NCBI GenBank assembly: GCA_023392225.1
Contig: JAEVZM010000617.1
Location: 1-9,213, forward strand
DNA length: 9,213 nt
From: Pseudomonadota bacterium
GTDB taxonomy: Bacteria > Pseudomonadota > Alphaproteobacteria > Rhizobiales > Kaistiaceae
Direction: 5' to 3'
A program made the translations under genes and the position numbers. Shown here one piece after another: positions 5,429 through 9,213 of the stretch. The notes beneath the pieces were generated by a model. That model was not told the origin of the DNA and did no database searches. It saw only the letters and a program-made list of their open reading frames with translations. The first letter of the stretch is position 1, and the number at the start of each line of letters is the position of its first letter.

Positions 5429-7348
5429 CTAGACAACGACCTGTGTTCCGATCTCGACTACCCGATTGGTGGGAATACGGAAATAGCTCGAGGCATCGTC
5501 GGCGTTGCGGGAGAGGAGAATGAACAGCCGGTCCTGCCAAATCGGCATGCCGCCCTCCGGGGACGGCCTGAGCGATCGGCGCGACAGGAAGAACGAAGTC
5601 GACATGATGTCGAAGGTGAACCCGGTCTGCCGGGCGAGCGCGAGCGCCCTCGGCACGTTGGGCTGCTCGGCGAAGCCGTAGCGTATCGTCATCCGCAGGA
5701 AGGACTGGCCGAGCGGCGTCAGCGTCACACGCTCCTGTGGCTTCACGCGCGGGGCGTCGGCGGTCTGGACGGTGAGGATCACGTTCCGCTCGTGCAGCAC
5801 CTTGAAGTGCTTGAGGCTGTGGAGAAGCGCCGTCGGCGTGCTGTCCGGATCGCTGGTCAGGAACACCGCGGTGCCCGCCACCCGCGGCGGCGATTTCGCC
5901 TCGAGCTGGCGGACCAGGTCGGCGAGCGGAATCTCGAGCCGTCGGGTCTTCTCGAACAGCATGCGGGTCCCGCGTTGCCAGGTGATCATCAGGAGGGTCA
6001 GCAACGCACCGAACACCAGGGGGAACCAGCCGCCGTCGACGATCTTGAGGAGGTTGGCCGACAGGAACGTCGCGTCGACGAGAAGCAGCGGCGCGACGAT
6101 CGCCGCGGCGGCAAGCCACCCCCAGCGCCAGACGCGCCAGATGACGACGAAGAGCAGGAGCGCGGTGATCACCATGGTGCCGCTCACGGCGATACCGTAG
6201 GCGCCAGCGAGCACGCTCGAGCTGCGGAACAGGCCAACGAGGAGCAACACGCCGAGGAGAAGGATGGTGTTGATCCGCGGCAGGTAGATCTGGCCGGGAT
6301 TTGCCTCCGACGTGTGCCGCACCTCGAGGCGCGGCAGGAGGCCGAGCTGGATCGCCTGCCGGCTGAGCGAGTACGCCCCGGTGATGACCGCCTGGCTGGC
6401 GATGACCGTCGCGGCGGTGGCGAGGATGACAAGCGGCAGTTGCGCCCAGTCGGGCGCCATGTGGAAGAAGGGATTGGAGAGGGCTTCCGGGCTGTCGAGA
6501 ACCAGCGCCCCTTGGCCGAAATAGTTGAGCGTGAGCGCCGGCAGGACGAAGAACACCCAGGCGACCTGAATCGGCCGCCGCCCGAAATGGCCAAGGTCGG
6601 CATAAAGCGCCTCCGCACCCGTCACCGCGAGGAACACGGCGCCGAGCGTCACCAGTCCGATGGCACCATGGTCGGCGAGGAAGCCGAGGGCGTGGAGCGG
6701 ATTGAGGGCGGCGAGCACGTCCGGATTGCCGGCGATCTGGATCACGCCAAGCAGCGCGAGCACGACGAACCAGAGGCAGGTCACAGGTCCGAAGAAGAAG
6801 GCGACGCTGGCCGTGCCACGGTACTGGACGAGGAACAGCCCGATCAGGATCGCTACCGAGATCGGCAGCACATAATCCGTCAGGCTCGGCGCGGCGATCT
6901 CGAGGCCCTCGACCGCGGAGAGGACGGAGAGTGCCGGCGTCAGCATCGCGTCGCCGTAGAACAAGGCCGCCGCGATGATGCCGAGAAACAGCACCAGTCC
7001 CCTGCCGTTGGCGACCACACGCTGGACCAGAGCCATGAGCGCGAGGATTCCGCCTTCGCCGCGGTTGTCGGCCCGCATCAGCAGGACGACGTACTTCAGC
7101 GTCACCACGAGGATCAGCGCCCAGAAGATCAGCGAGAGGACGCCGAGGATCTCGCCCTTGCTGACGCCGCCCTCTCCCGCCGCGAGCGCCGACTCGCGGA
7201 AGGCATAGAGCGGGCTGGTGCCGATGTCGCCGTAGACGACACCAATGGACCCGATCGTGAGGGTCCAGAAACCGGTCTTGGGATGAGTGTGAACGTTCCC
7301 GTTGGCCGGTGTCTCAGCTCCCGTGGAGCCGGACATCGCAGTGGCCAT
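5429..7348 (-). CDS. kup: Kup-family potassium uptake transporter
   Basis: Kup (KUP/HAK/KT, TC 2.A.72) is a proton-coupled potassium importer of the inner membrane. The 639-residue length is typical. The family signature GVVYGDIGTSPLYAFRE is at 36-52 (Asp41 in the ion path), followed by ADNRGEGGILAL (93-104), YGDAMLTPALSVLSAVEGLE (131-150), DLGHFGRRPIQ (251-261) and a HTSEANPGQIYLPRIN region at 345-360. About twelve hydrophobic segments span roughly 28-455. A soluble cytoplasmic C-terminal domain of about 180 residues follows, ending with RIPTNRVVEIGTQVVV. The ATG at 7348 is preferred over the upstream GTG at 7369 because AGGCGG lies 8 bases before the ATG, while the GTG has no nearby Shine-Dalgarno and overlaps a palindrome. 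The 89-base gap to the upstream hydrolase gene holds a candidate promoter. The gene is intact and probably heads a kup-rsmB unit. Confidence 0.97.
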   Translation of the reverse strand: MATAMSGSTGAETPANGNVHTHPKTGFWTLTIGSIGVVYGDIGTSPLYAFRESALAAGEGGVSKGEILGVLSLIFWALILVVTLKYVVLLMRADNRGEGGILALMALVQRVVANGRGLVLFLGIIAAALFYGDAMLTPALSVLSAVEGLEIAAPSLTDYVLPISVAILIGLFLVQYRGTASVAFFFGPVTCLWFVVLALLGVIQIAGNPDVLAALNPLHALGFLADHGAIGLVTLGAVFLAVTGAEALYADLGHFGRRPIQVAWVFFVLPALTLNYFGQGALVLDSPEALSNPFFHMAPDWAQLPLVILATAATVIASQAVITGAYSLSRQAIQLGLLPRLEVRHTSEANPGQIYLPRINTILLLGVLLLVGLFRSSSVLAGAYGIAVSGTMVITALLLFVVIWRVWRWGWLAAAAIVAPLLLVDATFLSANLLKIVDGGWFPLVFGALLTLLMITWQRGTRMLFEKTRRLEIPLADLVRQLEAKSPPRVAGTAVFLTSDPDSTPTALLHSLKHFKVLHERNVILTVQTADAPRVKPQERVTLTPLGQSFLRMTIRYGFAEQPNVPRALALARQTGFTFDIMSTSFFLSRRSLRPSPEGGMPIWQDRLFILLSRNADDASSYFRIPTNRVVEIGTQVVV

Positions 7349-7356
7349 GTTTGGAA

Positions 7357-7362
7357 CCGCCT
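7357..7362 (-). promoter_or_regulatory. ribosome binding site deciding the kup start
   Basis: AGGCGG on the minus strand, 8 bases before the ATG at 7348. The alternative GTG at 7369 lacks such a site at proper distance. Confidence 0.6.
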
Positions 7363-7363
7363 G

Positions 7364-7374
7364 TTGCACTGCAA
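7364..7374. repeat. 11-bp palindrome in the kup leader
   Basis: TTGCA-C-TGCAA is a perfect 5+1+5 palindrome. It lies 16 bases before the kup ATG and about 10 bases downstream of the start point expected from the candidate promoter at 7392-7419. That position would suit a repressor operator, but no regulator is identified and it may be chance. Confidence 0.35.
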
Positions 7375-7391
7375 TATCTGCAGCGCCCCTG

Positions 7392-7419
7392 ATCTAGCAC
7401 TCCAGGGTCGCGGAGTCAC
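7392..7419 (-). promoter_or_regulatory. weak candidate promoter of kup
   Basis: On the minus strand, GTGACT (7414-7419) and CTAGAT (7392-7397) are separated by 16 bases. CTAGAT differs by one base from the alphaproteobacterial CTATAT -10; the -35 matches TTGACA at four of six positions. It lies in the 89-base gap upstream of kup. The call rests on pattern only. Confidence 0.3.
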
Positions 7420-7437
7420 GCCCCGCAAGCCCCTCCC

Positions 7438-8307
7438 TCAGGCCGGGAGGTCGACGGGAATCCGCAAATACGAGATCCCGTTCGACTCCGGCGGCGGCAG
7501 GCCGCCCGCCCGGATGTTGGTCTGGATCGCCGGCAGGAGCAGCGTCGGCGCCGGCAGCGTCGCGTCGCGGGCCTGGCGCATCGCGACGAACCCGTCCTCG
7601 TCGCGGCCGGCAAGGTGGACGTTCTCCCGTTCGGCCGCGATGGATGTCTGCCAGGCGGGGTGGTCCCGACCCGCCGGCGGGTAGTCGTGGCAGACGAAGA
7701 CGCGGGTCTCCGCCGGGAGCGCCAGCAGCCGGCGGATCGAGCGATAGAGGGTCCGGGCATCGCCGCCGGGGAAATCGGCCCGGGCGGTGCCGTAGTCGGG
7801 CATGAACAGGGTATCGCCGACGAACACGGCATCGCCGATGCGGTAGGAGACGCAGGCGGGCGTGTGGCCGGGGGTGTGCATCACCTCGACGGGGATCTCG
7901 CCCAGTTGGAAGCGCTCGCCGTCGGCGAAGAGATGATCGAACTCGCTGCCGTCGCCGGAGACGTCGCCTGCCTCGAAAACCGGCCGGAAGATCTGCTGGA
8001 CGTCGCGGATATGCTCGCCGATGCCGATCCTGGCGCCGGTCTTGTGCTTGATGTGCGGCGCCGCCGTCAGGTGGTCGGCGTGGGCGTGGGTCTCGAGCAC
8101 CCAGTCGATGGCGAGGCGCGCCTCTTCCGCCGCCGCGAGAATCGCCTCCGCCGACCGCCCCGCGGTGCGGCCGCTGGCTTGATCGTAGTCGAGGCCGGGA
8201 TCGATCACGGCCGCCCGCCGGCTGGCGGGATCGGACACAAGGTAGCTGACCGTATTGGTCGCCCCGTCGAAGAAGGCACGGACCTCCGGCTGTCCCGGCG
8301 TCGTCAT
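7438..8307 (-). CDS. metallo-beta-lactamase-fold hydrolase, Blh/persulfide-dioxygenase type
   Basis: The protein (289 residues) is a metallo-beta-lactamase fold of the group that includes ETHE1-like persulfide dioxygenases and the Blh proteins of Xylella and Agrobacterium. Those act in glutathione persulfide/sulfide detoxification. Metal-site motifs are complete: THAHADH at 73-79 (His74, His76, Asp78, His79), HTPGHTPAC at 144-152 (His148), VGDTLFMPDYGTARADFPGG at 163-182 (Asp165) and VCHDYPP at 205-211 (His207). By analogy with ETHE1, His74, His148 and Asp165 would bind a single iron. The family-typical C-terminal part follows (FVAMRQARDATLP, then NIRAGGLPPPESNG). The ATG at 8307 has AGGAG 5 bases upstream. 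No rhodanese domain is fused, and no BigR-type regulator or sulfite exporter gene is visible in the window, so the sulfur role rests on sequence type alone. A generic glyoxalase-II-like hydrolase is the main alternative. Confidence 0.9.
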   Translation of the reverse strand: MTTPGQPEVRAFFDGATNTVSYLVSDPASRRAAVIDPGLDYDQASGRTAGRSAEAILAAAEEARLAIDWVLETHAHADHLTAAPHIKHKTGARIGIGEHIRDVQQIFRPVFEAGDVSGDGSEFDHLFADGERFQLGEIPVEVMHTPGHTPACVSYRIGDAVFVGDTLFMPDYGTARADFPGGDARTLYRSIRRLLALPAETRVFVCHDYPPAGRDHPAWQTSIAAERENVHLAGRDEDGFVAMRQARDATLPAPTLLLPAIQTNIRAGGLPPPESNGISYLRIPVDLPA

Positions 8308-8312
8308 TCAGT

Positions 8313-8317
8313 CTCCT
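8313..8317 (-). promoter_or_regulatory. ribosome binding site of the MBL-fold hydrolase
   Basis: AGGAG on the minus strand, 5 bases before the ATG at 8307. It confirms the start. Confidence 0.7.
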
Positions 8318-8332
8318 CGCACCTGGCCTTGC

Positions 8333-8371
8333 GCTGGCCCGCCGACATCATCGACGACGGGACGGGCCAGC
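8333..8371 (-). repeat. inverted repeat (9-bp stem) between the two hydrolase genes
   Basis: GCTGGCCCG (8333-8341) pairs perfectly with CGGGCCAGC (8363-8371) around a 21-base loop that can add a small inner CCG/CGG pairing. It begins 12 bases after the amidohydrolase stop and ends about 25 bases before the next ATG. There is no T-run, so it is not a classical intrinsic terminator. It may be a Rho-context hairpin, an mRNA-stabilising structure or an attenuator. A second GGCCAG copy at 8323-8328 (minus strand) could pair differently. Confidence 0.5.
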
Positions 8372-8383
8372 CCATAGCACGGC

Positions 8384-9213
8384 TCACATGCGATAGAAGC
8401 GGATGGCGTTGTCGCGGTAGAGCTTTCGGATCTCCTCGGCGCTCGCCCCCGCCACGACGCGGTCGACCACCGCGACCCAGTCGGCATAGCCGGTCGCCAG
8501 CGCCGATACCGGCCAGTCCCCGCCGAAGGCGACGCGATCGAAGCCGAAAGTCTCGATCGAATGGGCGACGTAGGGCGCCACCTGGTCGTAGGTCCAGTTC
8601 TTGTGGTCCGCCTCGGTGACGACGCCGGAGATTTTGCATTCGACGTTCGGCAGCGCCGCGAGCTCGCGCATCTCGCTCCGCCACGGCTGCGTCAGCCCGT
8701 CCTTGATGCCCGGCTTGCCGATATGGTCGAGCATGAAGCTCACCTCGGGGCACTGCTCGACCAGGCTGATCGTCTCGCGCATCTGGTTGTGGAAGATGCA
8801 GAGGTCGAAGCTCAGCCCGTATTTCGGCAGGAGCTTCATCGCCGCCACGAAGTCCGGCTGGAGGCTCCAGCCCGGCTGGTCCGCATGCTTCTGCATGAGC
8901 CGACGGACGCCGCGGGCATGCGGCAGCTTGGCGTACTCGGCGATGTCGGCCTCGATCGCCGGGCCCTTCTCCAGCGGCATGCCGCCGACCAGTGCCTTGA
9001 TGCGCGAATCGGTTTCGGCGTGTCCCTCCACCCAGCGCGATTCGTCGAGATAGCGCGGATCGTCGACGTCGACCTCGACGAAGACGATGCCGTCCACCGT
9101 GACCGGTGCCGACGCCCGATCGAGGTCTCCCGGGCCGTGGGCCTTGTTGATCGCCGGGACGCCGCTCAGCCAGGATAACGGAAACGTCGCCGGATCGAAG
9201 AGATGGACATGGG
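8384..9213 (-). CDS. amidohydrolase-2 family lactonase-like hydrolase (COG3618 type), 5' end cut
   Basis: The reading frame runs off the right edge. The first visible residues are HVHLFDPATFPLSWL, the metal-binding HxH start of PF04909 TIM-barrel hydrolases, so only a few residues (usually M..IDA) are missing. Other family marks are FMLDHIGKP (with the catalytic/metal His), KISGVVTEADH, and FGGDWPV near the C-terminus with the conserved Asp. The stop is at 8384-8386. The group includes L-fucono- and L-rhamnono-lactonases, galactaro-lactonases and the 2-pyrone-4,6-dicarboxylate hydrolase LigI. The sequence alone does not choose among them, though a sugar-acid lactonase is the commonest assignment. 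A GTG at 9097 could be mistaken for the start, but it would remove the HVH motif. The neighbour on the left (MBL-fold hydrolase) starts 76 bases downstream in the same direction. Sugar-transport or dehydrogenase genes beyond the edge would settle the pathway. Confidence 0.9.
   Translation of the reverse strand, partial: HVHLFDPATFPLSWLSGVPAINKAHGPGDLDRASAPVTVDGIVFVEVDVDDPRYLDESRWVEGHAETDSRIKALVGGMPLEKGPAIEADIAEYAKLPHARGVRRLMQKHADQPGWSLQPDFVAAMKLLPKYGLSFDLCIFHNQMRETISLVEQCPEVSFMLDHIGKPGIKDGLTQPWRSEMRELAALPNVECKISGVVTEADHKNWTYDQVAPYVAHSIETFGFDRVAFGGDWPVSALATGYADWVAVVDRVVAGASAEEIRKLYRDNAIRFYRM

Noticed and set aside
3889..5523. 544-codon plus-strand open frame antisense to rsmB
   Set aside because: It has low-complexity Arg/Glu/His-rich sequence and overlaps the real membrane-protein gene and rsmB. 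No start signal or family character was seen.
7349..7369. Upstream GTG start for kup adding seven residues
   Set aside because: There is no Shine-Dalgarno at a suitable distance, it overlaps a palindrome, and the ATG at 7348 has AGGCGG 8 bases before it.
5255..7684. 809-codon plus-strand open frame antisense to kup and its flanks
   Set aside because: The translation is full of Arg, Glu, His, Asp and Gln with no domain, and it mirrors the codon bias of kup on the other strand. Kup is unmistakable. Long antisense frames are expected at this GC content.

Overview
The window is very GC-rich, with GC-biased third codon positions. Its proteins (GatC/GatA, RsmB, Kup, a Blh-type metallo-hydrolase) have alphaproteobacterial character, most like Rhizobiales/Hyphomicrobiales. 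This placement is an inference from protein style, gene order and promoter shape; no rRNA or other marker is present. I see no tRNA, rRNA, insertion sequence, CRISPR array or prophage gene. It looks like ordinary chromosomal DNA with small accessory genes between conserved ones.

Layout, from the right edge leftward (nine of ten genes are on the minus strand). (1) 8384-9213: amidohydrolase-2 family (COG3618-type) lactonase-like hydrolase, missing only its first few residues at the window edge. (2) 7438-8307: metallo-beta-lactamase-fold hydrolase of the Blh/persulfide-dioxygenase type. (3) 5429-7348: Kup potassium transporter. (4) 4102-5397: RsmB, 16S rRNA m5C methyltransferase, 31 bases after kup. 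(5) 3618-4061: a four-helix membrane protein of unknown function, the only plus-strand gene. It converges on rsmB and diverges from gatC. (6) 3178-3465 gatC and 1698-3173 gatA, two of the three subunits of the tRNA amidotransferase; gatB is not in the window. (7) 761-1687: an unrecognised two-helix membrane protein only 10 bases after gatA. (8) 417-710: a 97-residue helical protein of unknown function. (9) 1-413: an APH-family phosphotransferase/kinase cut by the left edge. It lies in the same reading frame as gene 8, separated by one TGA and one sense codon.

The minus-strand genes form at least two probable transcription units. gatC-gatA-(2TM)-(97 aa)-(kinase) is tightly spaced, and a good alphaproteobacterial sigma70-type promoter lies upstream of gatC. 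kup-rsmB is the other, with a weaker candidate promoter and an 11-bp palindrome upstream of kup. The hydrolase pair to the right may be transcribed separately or read into kup.

I did not find a clearly new system. The items most worth a second look are the unknown genes trailing gatCA, the in-frame single-stop junction between the 97-aa protein and the kinase, the perfect palindrome in the gatC divergent region, and the hairpin between the two hydrolase genes.
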